The notes under the pieces are model-generated. The model ran no database searches. It worked only from the letters and a program-made list of their open reading frames with translations, and was not told where the DNA came from. The position numbers were made by a program, and so were the translations under genes. 64,000 nt of DNA from T3Sed10-241 sp036796255 (GTDB taxonomy: Bacteria > Bacteroidota > Bacteroidia > Flavobacteriales_D > Cryomorphaceae): the NCBI GenBank assembly GCA_036796255.1, contig DAIRDH010000005.1, forward strand, positions 22,888 to 86,887, read 5' to 3'. Positions 17,621 to 25,043 of this stretch are shown here, piece by piece. Positions within the stretch are counted from its first letter, which is position 1, and each line of letters opens with the position of its first letter.

Positions 17621-17983
17621 TTACAAAAGTGGATAGAATGCATCTGGAATATGCAGCAATCCTGGGGTTTCATTTAAGGTAATGGCGACAATGTCAAATC
17701 TTGCCTCCTTTTCAATCTTGTGCCGGGTGATATACTCATTGGCAGCCCGGATCATAAAGCTTTGTTTCTTCCTGTTTACAAATACTTCAGGGTTTCCGTA
17801 AGCATTTGACTGCCGGGTTTTAACTTCAATAAAAACTATAAAGTCCTTATTTTCAGCAATAATATCTATTTCGTCGTGGCGATGTTGCCAGTTTCGCTCC
17901 CTAATTTTGAAACCCAACGATTCTATGTGCGTACAAGCACGTGATTCGCCCTCGTTTCCGATTTGCTTGGTCGAATTAGACAT
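17621..17983 (-). CDS. YraN family (UPF0102) endonuclease-like protein
   Basis: The 120-residue protein has the YraN pattern: GNEGESRACTHIESLGFKIR, RNWQHRHDEIDIIAENKDFI with the catalytic-type D/E, VFIEVKTRQSNAYGNPEVFV (the ExK motif of PD-(D/E)XK nucleases) and a C-terminal IKRAANEYI-like helix. The fold is that of Holliday-junction-resolvase-like nucleases, but the cellular function of YraN is unknown. It is the first gene of the minus-strand run and lies 33 bp upstream of rluB. Confidence 0.92.
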   Translation of the reverse strand: MSNSTKQIGNEGESRACTHIESLGFKIRERNWQHRHDEIDIIAENKDFIVFIEVKTRQSNAYGNPEVFVNRKKQSFMIRAANEYITRHKIEKEARFDIVAITLNETPGLLHIPDAFYPLL

Positions 17984-18031
17984 GTTAAACTACAAACTGA
18001 GAATCTAATGGGTTCCTTAAACAATTAAGTT

Positions 18032-18676
18032 ATGAAACTTTCTATCAAAACACTCGCAACGTTAGTTGCATCTGCCATGCTAAGTTCGGTTGCTTTAGCT
18101 ACCGGACCCTTTCAGGGAACGATCAAATTTACCAAAACGATCGGCCCTGTTACAGCCAACTATACATATTATGTGAAAGGTGACAAAGTACGTGTTGAGG
18201 AATTGGGCGAAAATGGTGAGGTGCAAGGCATCATGATCATCGACACCAAAACCAATACCGTTAAAGCTTTAAGTCCTGAGCGACAAATGTACATAGATGT
18301 TCCCAATAAGCGACCAGCGCGCGAAACTGAGGTCTATGTGCAGAAAACAGGAAAGACAGAAGTAATCAATGGTTACAACTGTAGTGAAGTGAAAGTAGCA
18401 GGCAAAACAGATGGTCGCGAAGTGACTTACTGGATGGCTGATGATGACTTTGATTTCTTCATCCCTATGCTTGAAACCCTCAACAGGAAAGACAAGCTCG
18501 CCATCTATTTCATGAATATTCCCGACATTGAAGGAGTGTTCCCAATGGTAGGCGTCGAGCGCAAATCTGACGGAGTTGAACTTTCAAAGCTTCAGGTAGT
18601 GGAAATGACCAAGTCTAACCTTGACAACGTCCTTTTCGAAATTCCAAGTGACTACACCAAGTTTGAGCGCGAATAA
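18032..18676 (+). CDS. DUF4412 exported protein
   Basis: The 214-residue protein has a signal peptide (MKLSIKTLATLVASAMLSSV, cut near ALA-TG) and a DUF4412 domain: FQGTIKFTKTIGPVTANYTY, YVKGDKVRVEE, IMIIDTKTNTVKALSPERQM, then GYNCSEVKVAGKTDGREVTY. In this family the first strand describes a LolA/LolB-like half barrel in the periplasm. Function is unknown. A strong terminator hairpin follows the stop at 18704-18742. It is monocistronic and converges with ldcA. Confidence 0.88.
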   Translation: MKLSIKTLATLVASAMLSSVALATGPFQGTIKFTKTIGPVTANYTYYVKGDKVRVEELGENGEVQGIMIIDTKTNTVKALSPERQMYIDVPNKRPARETEVYVQKTGKTEVINGYNCSEVKVAGKTDGREVTYWMADDDFDFFIPMLETLNRKDKLAIYFMNIPDIEGVFPMVGVERKSDGVELSKLQVVEMTKSNLDNVLFEIPSDYTKFERE

Positions 18677-18683
18677 TCCCGCT

Positions 18684-19592
18684 TCAACTTTGACTAACAG
18701 ACGAAGGCTGGCCGTGATTCACGGTCAGCCTTGTTTTTTTTCCATGAATCCATGCGCGGTTGTCGGTGATATGCCCCGAAGGAAACCCGAAGCAAACAGG
18801 GAATGCATAGGGAGCACAATGCTCTGCAATAATTTCTTCGGCGGTATAGCCAAAGGGAATAGGGTTGTCGCGCATCTCGGTCATTCCACCCACCATAATT
18901 CCGGCGAGCTTCTGCAAATGTCCTGCCCTGCGCAATGCCAGCATCATGCGGTCAATGTGGTAAACATACTCATCAAGGTCTTCGAGAAATAAAATTTTGC
19001 CCTGAAAGTCGGGTGCTGAAGCTGAGCCGAGTATGCTGTAAAGCACACTCAAATTGCCTCCCACCATCACTCCTTCAGCCACTCCAGACCTGTTCAGGCG
19101 ATGTTGAGGTGCACTGTATGCAATGTAATCGCCGGTAAGCAGCACACGTATGCTTTCAAGTGCTGCTTTGGTGTTATCTGCAAAGTTGACCGACATGCTG
19201 CCATGTATGCTTTGCACCCCTGCAACGGTGTATGCGTGACAGTGTAATGCGGTCACATCGCTATACCCTACAATCCATTTCGGATTGGTTTTGAGCATGC
19301 TAAAGTCGATGTCGTCCAGAATCCGGGCAGTGCCATAGCCTCCGCGTGCACAGAGAATGGCCTTCACTTCAGGGTCCACAAGGGCTGCCTTTAGGTCATC
19401 CCGGCGCTCCTCATCTGTGCCGGCAAGTTGATGCTTTACGCAGTGCAAGTTTCTACCTTCCTTCATCTTAAAGCCCCAGCTTTCCACCAGTTTTTTGGCA
19501 GTCTCTGCTTGTTTTGGCTCCACCTTTCGTGCGGTGGATATCAGGGCGATGGTGTCACCGGATTGGAGTGCCGGAGGAGCTGTTGCTTCCAT
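18684..19592 (-). CDS. LD-carboxypeptidase (peptidase family S66)
   Basis: The 302-residue protein shows the S66 signatures: LQSGDTIALISTARKV, CARGGYGTARILDDIDF, the nucleophile Ser in WIVGYSDVTALHCH, the ILFLEDLDEYVYHIDRMM block with the catalytic Glu and FPSGHITDNRAWIHGK with the catalytic His. LdcA-type enzymes remove the terminal D-Ala from tetrapeptides during cytoplasmic recycling of murein. There is no signal peptide, in line with that site of action. The 3' end overlaps the terminator of the converging DUF4412 gene, and the last 14 or so residues (LTVNHGQPSSVSQS) are dictated by it and look unlike the family. Confidence 0.93.
   Translation of the reverse strand: MEATAPPALQSGDTIALISTARKVEPKQAETAKKLVESWGFKMKEGRNLHCVKHQLAGTDEERRDDLKAALVDPEVKAILCARGGYGTARILDDIDFSMLKTNPKWIVGYSDVTALHCHAYTVAGVQSIHGSMSVNFADNTKAALESIRVLLTGDYIAYSAPQHRLNRSGVAEGVMVGGNLSVLYSILGSASAPDFQGKILFLEDLDEYVYHIDRMMLALRRAGHLQKLAGIMVGGMTEMRDNPIPFGYTAEEIIAEHCAPYAFPVCFGFPSGHITDNRAWIHGKKTRLTVNHGQPSSVSQS
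18704..18742 (+). terminator. Rho-independent terminator of the DUF4412 gene, embedded in the 3' end of ldcA
   Basis: A 13-bp stem (18704-18716 with 18720-18732, one G:T pair, loop ATT) is followed by GTTTTTTTTT. It lies 28 bp after the plus-strand stop and inside the last codons of the minus-strand ldcA, so the same bases serve as coding sequence for ldcA. Confidence 0.88.
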
Positions 19593-19626
19593 GTTTTGAA
19601 GGGATGTCGTGGTTACTTGAAGTCAT

Positions 19627-19634
19627 TATCTTTG
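19627..19634 (+). promoter_or_regulatory. Predicted -7 element for metG
   Basis: TATCTTTG matches TAnnTTTG and lies 25 bp before the metG TTG. No convincing -33 TTG is found at the right distance. Confidence 0.4.
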
Positions 19635-19659
19635 CGCAGTACAAACTAGCACATTCCGA

Positions 19660-21738
19660 TTGAATAATCCAAGACGATACACAATAACGGCAGCTTTGCC
19701 CTATGCCAACGGCCCTCTCCATATTGGCCACATGGCCGGCGTGTATATTCCCGCCGACACCTACGTGCGCTATCTAAGGGCTTGTGGTCGGGATGTTGCC
19801 TTCGTTTGCGGAAGCGATGAACACGGTGCCGCCATTACGCTCAGGGCCAAAAAGGAAGGCCGCAGCCCCCAGCAGGTTGTGGATGAGTATCACCTTATCA
19901 ACAAAAAGGCATTTGAGGATTTTGGAATCGAATTTGACATTTATCACCGCACTTCTGATGCGCTTCACAAGCAAACTGCCAGTGATTTTTTCAAAAAATT
20001 GCACGACAAAGGCAGCTTCGACCAGAAGACTTCCATGCAATATTTTGACCCGGAGGCAGAGCAATTCCTCGCCGACCGGTATATCAGTGGCACCTGCCCC
20101 AAGTGCAACCATGAGAATGCCTACGGAGACCAATGCGAGAACTGTGGCAGCACCCTGAGTCCTCAAGACCTGATCAACCCCCGCTCTACCCTGAGTGGAG
20201 CAACTCCTATCCTGCGTGAGACTTCACATTGGTACCTGCCCATGGAGCGCCATGAAGACTGGCTGCGCAGCTGGATTGCGGATGGCATACTCGATGGTGT
20301 GCAGCACCACGATGTGTCAGAATGGAAGCGGCAGGTATTGGGGCAGTGCAAGTCATGGATAGACGGTGGCCTGCAAGCCCGCGCCATGACCCGCGACCTC
20401 GATTGGGGTGTGCCGGTGCCCCTCCCCAACAGTGATGGCAAGGTGCTGTATGTGTGGCTCGACGCACCCATAGGCTATATCAGCGCCACTAAAGCATGGG
20501 CTGAGGCCAAAGGCGTGGATTGGCAGCCCTACTGGACCGCCAGTGACACCAAGCTCGTGCACTTTCTGGCCAAGGACAATATTGTATTTCACTGCATTAT
20601 ATTTCCCATACTGCTTCGTGAGCACGGCGACTTCATCCTTCCCGACAATGTGCCTGCCAATGAATTTCTCAACCTGGAAGGTAAAAAGATCTCGACTTCG
20701 CGCAATTGGGCGGTGTGGTTGCATGAGTATCTTGAAGACTTTCCCGGAAGGGGCGACGAGTTGCGCTATGTGCTCACCGGCATTGCCCCGGAGTTTCGCG
20801 ACAGCGAGTTTACCTGGGTCGATTTTCAAACCAGGGTCAACAATGAGCTTGTGGCCGTACTTGGCAATTTTGTGAACCGCGCCATCGTGCTTACGCACAA
20901 GTTTTTTGATGGGAAAGTTCCCGCGTTGAGCTCTGCTGCTTTCGCAAATGAGAATACAGCGAATGCTGCCAACAGCGTAGGGGAGTTCAAGGACATTATC
21001 GCCAACCTTTTGGAAGCCTACCGCTTCAAAGAGGCCCAGGCTGAGATGATGCGCTTCGCCCAGCTAGGCAACCGCATCCTCACCCAGGAAGAACCCTGGA
21101 AAACGATAAAGACCAACCCTGATCACGCTGCTGCAGTGCTGCACTTGTGTCTGCAAATCACGGCCAATCTCGGGATCGTGGCGGATCCATTTTTGCCGGA
21201 AACGGCAGCGCGTATCAGAAAAATGCTCAACATTGAGGGCGTAGCCTGGAGCCTGGTATCGCCAGCCTTTCTTAAGGAAGGCGCGGCTATCAACCAAGCT
21301 GAATTGCTCTTTGCGAGAATTGAAGACGCCGATGTGAACGCACAGGTCGAAAAATTGAAGAATTCAGCGGCGCCAGCAGCCCCAACAGAAATTAAGCACA
21401 TGCCAGAGAAAGACGCGATTGCCTTTGAAGATTTTATGAAAATGGACATCCGCATTGCAACGATTGTTGCAGCTGAGCGTGTGCCCAAAACAGACAAGTT
21501 GCTAAAAATAGACCTCGATACGGGGCTCGACAAGCGGACCGTGGTATCGGGCATAGCAGAATACTATGACCCCGCTGACCTGCCCGGAAAGCAAGTGAGT
21601 GTATTGATGAATCTCGCTCCGCGTAAGCTCAAGGGCATAGAGTCGCAGGGCATGATTCTGATGGCCGAGGACGCCGACGGCAAGCTCAGCTTCGTGAATC
21701 CCGATGGCGGCAGCGGAAATGGCGCCACAGTGCGCTAG
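19660..21738 (+). CDS. metG: Methionyl-tRNA synthetase with C-terminal tRNA-binding domain
   Basis: The 692-residue enzyme begins at TTG (19660), because RRYTITAALPYANGPLHIGH starts just after it and no ATG is available before this conserved block. Signatures: GPLHIGH (the HIGH motif), knuckle CPKCNHENAYGDQCENCGST (zinc-binding), and KKISTS as the KMSKS variant (around residue 340). The C-terminal 110 residues are an EMAP/Trbp-like domain (FMKMDIRIATIVAAERVPKT, LKGIESQGMILMA). It charges tRNA(Met) in the cytoplasm. The gene is monocistronic, followed after 16 bp by the promoter region of the tRNA-Arg locus. Confidence 0.98.
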   Translation: MNNPRRYTITAALPYANGPLHIGHMAGVYIPADTYVRYLRACGRDVAFVCGSDEHGAAITLRAKKEGRSPQQVVDEYHLINKKAFEDFGIEFDIYHRTSDALHKQTASDFFKKLHDKGSFDQKTSMQYFDPEAEQFLADRYISGTCPKCNHENAYGDQCENCGSTLSPQDLINPRSTLSGATPILRETSHWYLPMERHEDWLRSWIADGILDGVQHHDVSEWKRQVLGQCKSWIDGGLQARAMTRDLDWGVPVPLPNSDGKVLYVWLDAPIGYISATKAWAEAKGVDWQPYWTASDTKLVHFLAKDNIVFHCIIFPILLREHGDFILPDNVPANEFLNLEGKKISTSRNWAVWLHEYLEDFPGRGDELRYVLTGIAPEFRDSEFTWVDFQTRVNNELVAVLGNFVNRAIVLTHKFFDGKVPALSSAAFANENTANAANSVGEFKDIIANLLEAYRFKEAQAEMMRFAQLGNRILTQEEPWKTIKTNPDHAAAVLHLCLQITANLGIVADPFLPETAARIRKMLNIEGVAWSLVSPAFLKEGAAINQAELLFARIEDADVNAQVEKLKNSAAPAAPTEIKHMPEKDAIAFEDFMKMDIRIATIVAAERVPKTDKLLKIDLDTGLDKRTVVSGIAEYYDPADLPGKQVSVLMNLAPRKLKGIESQGMILMAEDADGKLSFVNPDGGSGNGATVR

Positions 21739-21754
21739 ATTAATGTGATTTGCC

Positions 21755-21762
21755 TATTTTTG
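21755..21762 (+). promoter_or_regulatory. Predicted -7 element of the tRNA-Arg locus
   Basis: TATTTTTG matches TAnnTTTG. It lies 30 bp before the broken 5' copy (21793) and 121 bp before the intact tRNA-Arg, so it has native spacing relative to the broken copy. No -33 TTG at 19-21 bp; only the -7 box supports it. Confidence 0.4.
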
Positions 21763-21792
21763 CAGCCCCAAAAGAGGGACGCATAAGTAAAT

Positions 21793-21879
21793 GGCCTCGT
21801 AGTTTTTATCTCCCGGAGGGATATAATGAATAGAATACCTGACTGTTTACCTTTTGGTTCCCGAAGCGACGGGAAGATT
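21793..21879 (+). pseudogene. Broken 5' copy of tRNA-Arg with a hairpin in the D-loop
   Basis: GGCCTCGTAGTT (21793-21804) equals the first 12 bases of the intact tRNA-Arg at 21884. It is followed by a 20-bp segment (21805-21824) with the palindrome TCCCGGAGGGA in place of one C, then AATGAATAGAATA, 12 of 13 bases like the intact D-arm. The anticodon part is not recognisable. Further on, GGTTC at 21856-21860 and GATTA at 21875-21879 resemble a T-loop, split by a CCGAAGCGACGGGA hairpin. No matching acceptor 3' strand follows, so it cannot fold as a tRNA. Confidence 0.7.
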
Positions 21880-21883
21880 ACAT

Positions 21884-21955
21884 GGCCTCGTAGTTCAATG
21901 GATAGAATAGAAGTTTCCTAAACTTTAGATAGCAGTTCGATTCTGCTCGAGGCTA
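21884..21955 (+). tRNA. tRNA-Arg, anticodon CCT
   Basis: 72 nt fold as a complete cloverleaf. Acceptor GGCCTCG pairs with CGAGGCT (G1:T72 wobble); D-arm GTTC/GAAT; anticodon arm GAAGT-TTCCTAA-ACTTT with anticodon CCT for AGG codons; T-arm AGCAG-TTCGATT-CTGCT; discriminator A. The CCA end is not encoded (CTTTT follows). It is the only intact copy among several partial ones in this region. Confidence 0.93.
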
Positions 21956-21973
21956 CTTTTACGTGCACAAGGT

Positions 21974-22040
21974 AAGTTTCCTAAACTTTAGATAGCAGTT
22001 CCCCGCGTTTTCGGCGGGCAGGGATTCTGCTCGAGGCTAC
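21974..22040 (+). repeat. tRNA-Arg 3'-half copy with a 22-bp hairpin insert in the T-loop (left copy)
   Basis: Bases 21974-22000 and 22023-22040 match the anticodon-to-acceptor half of the intact tRNA (21911-21956) without a mismatch. Between TT and GATT of the T-loop, where the intact gene has one C, this copy has 22 bases (22001-22022) forming a CCCGC...GCGGG-type hairpin. It is the left member of a direct repeat around the GIY-YIG gene; the right member is at 22361-22427. Confidence 0.88.
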
Positions 22041-22081
22041 TAATATTTCCGGTTTCCCTAAACGAACATAAAGCCTGTAAC

Positions 22082-22330
22082 ATGAGTGAAATCTATCATG
22101 TTTACGCAATGAAGAGTGAGAAGGATGGAAGAATTTATGTGGGGATGGCCAAGGATGTAGAGATTCGTGTAGTTCAACACAATAAAGGTAAAAGTAAATC
22201 AACCAAAGGGTATCGTCCCTGGAGATTAATTTACAGTGAGCCTGCTGGTGCACGACTTCAAGCAAGAGTCCGAGAGAAATATCTTAAATCGGGAGTAGGT
22301 AAGGAGTTTCTTAAGGCTTTAGAAAAGTAA
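22082..22330 (+). CDS. Small GIY-YIG nuclease-family protein
   Basis: The 82-residue protein is a single GIY-YIG domain. The two signature strands are HVYAM (residues 6-10) and RIYVG (17-21). The catalytic Arg is R29 (EIRVVQHN). The block STKGYRPWRLIYSE (40-53) follows and REKYLKSG (64-71) supplies the metal-binding Glu65. This is the short form abundant in Flavobacteriia, of which few if any have been tested. No DNA-binding domain is attached. It starts 42 bp after the left tRNA 3'-half copy and ends 30 bp before the right one, so the gene is bracketed by 67-bp direct repeats. Related domains serve in UvrC, in restriction and in homing endonucleases. The setting favours a role in cutting or moving at tRNA genes, which is inference. 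Confidence 0.93.
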   Translation: MSEIYHVYAMKSEKDGRIYVGMAKDVEIRVVQHNKGKSKSTKGYRPWRLIYSEPAGARLQARVREKYLKSGVGKEFLKALEK

Positions 22331-22360
22331 ACCTGCCAATCTTCAAAGAGATTTTAAGAC

Positions 22361-22427
22361 AAGTTTCCTAAACTTCAGTTAGCAGTTCCCTGCCTTTTCG
22401 GCGGGCAGTGATTCTGCTCGAGGCTAC
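22361..22427 (+). repeat. tRNA-Arg 3'-half copy with a 22-bp hairpin insert in the T-loop (right copy)
   Basis: It aligns over all 67 bases with the left copy at 21974-22040. It differs in the variable loop (CAGTTAGC for TAGATAGC) and in a few hairpin bases (22388-22409), which form CTGCC-TTTTC-GGCGGGCAG. The insertion point, between TT and GATT of the T-loop, is the same. A T-run follows the copy, as after the intact tRNA. Confidence 0.88.
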
Positions 22428-22468
22428 TTTTTTCCACCAAGGCTCAATTTAAGAATAGCCTAAGGCTT

Positions 22469-23329
22469 TTAAGCCCATTTCTTCTTTAAGGAGCGGGATA
22501 TAACTGCTGTGGTGCCAGTGATTCGCGCCAGGCCAAATATAATTGCGCGCATCTGTTTTTTCGCACGGCACTTCCAAAAAAGTTTTTTGGTTTGAGCCGC
22601 ATAGCCAGTACTGTACTTTTTTTGAATTTCAACCGCCTCTGCGTATGTGCCACAACCGGCGTTGCTCGCCCCGCCAAGCGAGAAATAAGCGAGAGGCGCA
22701 TCGAGGTATGAAAATCTCTTTCCTTCTTGCCAGAGCTTGAGAAACAAAGCATAATCGGCTGCCAGGCGATAAGTTGTGTCGTACTGACCTGCAGTCTCAA
22801 ATACCGACTTCTTTACGAACGCAGCCGGATGAAATATGCCCATGCCTTGTGGCATAAAATCGACTCTGGGCTTTTCTTCTTTTTCGTAGTCCTTGCCATC
22901 AATTTCGCGCACCTTGATCATGTTGCCATACAGCACATCGGGCTCTTCATTACTCAGGTTTTCTGCTACCAATGCAATGGTGTGAGGCAGGTAGCGGTCG
23001 TCGGCGTTGAGAAATGCAAGGAAGCGGCCCTGCGATATGGAGGCACCTTTGTTCATTGCATCGTATATTCCATGGTCAGGGGCGCTTATCCAGCGGTCTA
23101 TAAGGTGGTCGTTTTGCTGAAGTACGCGAACGCTTCCATCTTTTGAGGCACCATCAATGACAATAAATTCGTAGTTATCATGAGACTGTGCCGCAACAGA
23201 GGCGATGGTATGCGGCAAGGACTGCTCCGCGTTATAGCACACCGTGATGATGCTGACCAGTGGAGCGCTCGCCGCGAAATCGGCTTTGCGGGAGCCGCCT
23301 ATTAACGGTGATGCTGAAGTTGACGACAT
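22469..23329 (-). CDS. Family 2 glycosyltransferase
   Basis: From the ATG at 23329 the product is 286 residues (an upstream TTG at 23362 is possible). It has the GT-A layout of family 2: PLVSIITVCYNAEQSLPHTI, FIVIDGASKDGS, HGIYDAMNKGASISQGRFLA and the metal-binding FLNADDRYL, then FHPAAFVKKSVFE. Enzymes of this group move sugars to polysaccharide or lipid carriers in the cytoplasm. There is no membrane segment. It lies 52 bp after the UbiA gene on the same strand, perhaps co-transcribed, though nothing links the functions. The sugar is unknown. Confidence 0.92.
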   Translation of the reverse strand: MSSTSASPLIGGSRKADFAASAPLVSIITVCYNAEQSLPHTIASVAAQSHDNYEFIVIDGASKDGSVRVLQQNDHLIDRWISAPDHGIYDAMNKGASISQGRFLAFLNADDRYLPHTIALVAENLSNEEPDVLYGNMIKVREIDGKDYEKEEKPRVDFMPQGMGIFHPAAFVKKSVFETAGQYDTTYRLAADYALFLKLWQEGKRFSYLDAPLAYFSLGGASNAGCGTYAEAVEIQKKYSTGYAAQTKKLFWKCRAKKQMRAIIFGLARITGTTAVISRSLKKKWA

Positions 23330-23381
23330 GCCGGCGAAGTTAGGGAAATGTGCGTTGTGCAAGTGGCGGAATCGCCGCTGT

Positions 23382-24275
23382 TCATGAGGCCACCAACACG
23401 GTCGCCGCTACAAAGGCCACATACTCCAGGAAGAAAAGCACCCAGAAGAGTTTATAGAAGCGTTTGATTTGTGTGTGGTCGAGCGGATCGGTCTTTGCAG
23501 AAATGCTCAGGAAAAGGATACCCAAAAGAGCGTGGCTTACCGTGAGCACCGCACTGTTGCTGCCTTCAAAAGTGAAAAAAAGCGGCGCAAATGCGCCGAT
23601 CAAATATCCTGATGCCACGGTGTAAGTTCCTAGACGAAATACTTTGAGCGCACCTGATTGCAGCGCAAGGGTGCCAATGCCTTCTTCGGCATCGCCGCGC
23701 ATGTCGGGGATGTCTTTGAACCAGGCAATGCCAAGGCTGAACAAAGTGATGAAGGCGGTAAGCAGCCATATGGCATCGGGTACATCACCAAGGCTGCGCT
23801 CACCGCTGAAGTGCAGGTAAAACCCCACATTCACAAGCAGGCCGCGTACCACAGTAATGGCCAGGGCTGCTGTGGTATGCCGGCGCTTGAGGAAGGTTTC
23901 TTTCCAGGAATACGCAAAGCCGAGTGCAGCAATGCCCGCAACCAAAATCAAAAGAAAAGTGGATGCCAATGCGGCCGAAGTCAGCGCGACGAGTAGGGAA
24001 ATGAGGACAATAATTTTGCCTTGCCGCATGCCCATCGCCCCAGATGCCAGCGGCAAGTTGGGTTTGTTTCGGCGGTCAAGGGCTACGTCAACCACTTGAT
24101 TGTAACCGGTGATAAATACGTTGCAGGCCAGAGCACTCAGCAGGCTGAGCAGAAAAAATGTGCTGTCCAGAAAGTACATGCCAAGTGACATCCACGCAAT
24201 GGCACTTACGCTAATTGCAGAGCCAATGATGGTGTGGGGCCGGGTGAAGTCCCAAAAAGTGCGCAATGCTGTCAT
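23382..24275 (-). CDS. UbiA-family prenyltransferase, homogentisate phytyltransferase-like
   Basis: The 297-residue membrane protein has about eight hydrophobic segments and the two Asp-rich UbiA motifs. The first is GYNQVVDVALDRRNKPNLPL (residues 57-76), with NKPxLPLASG as in homogentisate phytyltransferases (VTE2/HPT) rather than the NRPxRP form of archaeal-type lipid enzymes. The second is WFKDIPDMRGDAEEGIGTL (185-203), again close to the KDIPDxxGD of HPT. RPHTIIGS at 12-19 completes the signature. Such enzymes join a prenyl diphosphate to an aromatic ring. The gene overlaps the upstream methyltransferase by 4 bp and faces a phytol-kinase-like/DUF92 fusion, so a shared prenylquinone route is likely. 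The precise aromatic and prenyl substrates are inferred. Confidence 0.87.
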   Translation of the reverse strand: MTALRTFWDFTRPHTIIGSAISVSAIAWMSLGMYFLDSTFFLLSLLSALACNVFITGYNQVVDVALDRRNKPNLPLASGAMGMRQGKIIVLISLLVALTSAALASTFLLILVAGIAALGFAYSWKETFLKRRHTTAALAITVVRGLLVNVGFYLHFSGERSLGDVPDAIWLLTAFITLFSLGIAWFKDIPDMRGDAEEGIGTLALQSGALKVFRLGTYTVASGYLIGAFAPLFFTFEGSNSAVLTVSHALLGILFLSISAKTDPLDHTQIKRFYKLFWVLFFLEYVAFVAATVLVAS

Positions 24276-25012
24276 GAAATCTGGAGGTATAGAATGTCCC
24301 CGAAGCGCGAAGGTAGCTTTCCCACTTTAAGGTTGAGGTCGGTAAGTTTGGCCTGCAACTTCAAGTTTTCATAGTCCCGTTTCGAAAAAGACCGCATCAC
24401 TGACACCAGTCCATCCCAAAGCGTTACGAGAATGCCAATGGGGAGCAAATATGTGAAAAGCATTCGCGACCAGGTGAATGGGCGAATAAAAGGACTCAGT
24501 AAAACAGGCCCGATGGTGGTTGATATCATCACTTTAATAAATGTGACGAAGTCGCGGTGCAGCGGTTCCAGCACCAAAATTTGCCCACCGGCAGCTCTCG
24601 CCTTGTGCAGTATAGCGAGTTGCTCGTCGTCGGTAAAATGATGGAAGGCATTAAACATAGTGTAAGCGTCACCTGAGGGTAATGGATGCTCGAGTACATC
24701 GAGCGGATCTTTTCGATAGGCCACGGCTTTGAAAGAGCCAACGCTCGCTCCTGTCGATACATTTGGAAACTTGTCCGTAAGAAGAAGGCTTCCTCCACGT
24801 TGCCTTATTGCTTCAGTTGCTGTAATGGCGGGCGTACCAGCTCCAGATGCGAGATCAATAACACGAGAGGCATTCAATTTATCAAGCAATGCAGGAACCT
24901 CGCGGTAAAGATTTGCTTTACTGGCCAGGAATCCGATATAGCCCGTCTGGTAATCCCTCAATATCTTGGGAAACCACACTTGATCTTCAAATTCGAACAG
25001 GTGGAGGCGCAT
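24272..25012 (-). CDS. Class I SAM-dependent methyltransferase with a C-terminal membrane anchor
   Basis: The 246-residue protein begins MRLHLFEFEDQVWFPKILRD. It contains the SAM-binding motif I VIDLASGAGTPAITA (about residues 49-63), then LLTDKFPNV, FNAFHHFTDDEQLAILHKAR and LVLEPLHRD. Residues about 165-205 are hydrophobic (IGPVLLSPFIRPFTW, LFTYLLPIGILVTLWDGL), suggesting attachment to the membrane. It overlaps the UbiA gene by 4 bp and is probably translated with it. By position, ring methylation of a prenylated quinol is the natural guess, like VTE3/VTE4 or UbiE, but the sequence is not close enough to these to state it. The divergent start at 25044 leaves only 31 bp for both promoters. 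Confidence 0.82.
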   Translation of the reverse strand: MRLHLFEFEDQVWFPKILRDYQTGYIGFLASKANLYREVPALLDKLNASRVIDLASGAGTPAITATEAIRQRGGSLLLTDKFPNVSTGASVGSFKAVAYRKDPLDVLEHPLPSGDAYTMFNAFHHFTDDEQLAILHKARAAGGQILVLEPLHRDFVTFIKVMISTTIGPVLLSPFIRPFTWSRMLFTYLLPIGILVTLWDGLVSVMRSFSKRDYENLKLQAKLTDLNLKVGKLPSRFGDILYLQIS

Positions 25013-25017
25013 TCTGT

Positions 25018-25025
25018 TAATTTTG
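25018..25025 (+). promoter_or_regulatory. Predicted -7 element for the phytol-kinase/DUF92 fusion gene
   Basis: TAATTTTG matches TAnnTTTG, 18 bp before the GTG start at 25044, in a 31-bp gap shared with the divergent methyltransferase gene. No -33 TTG is seen at the expected distance. Confidence 0.4.
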
Positions 25026-25043
25026 GCGTCAATTTAAAAGCCT

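Noticed and set aside
21755..22427. Prophage or integrative element at tRNA-Arg
   Set aside because: No integrase, no phage genes and no long attachment repeat beyond this small region; the flanking genes are ordinary chromosomal ones.
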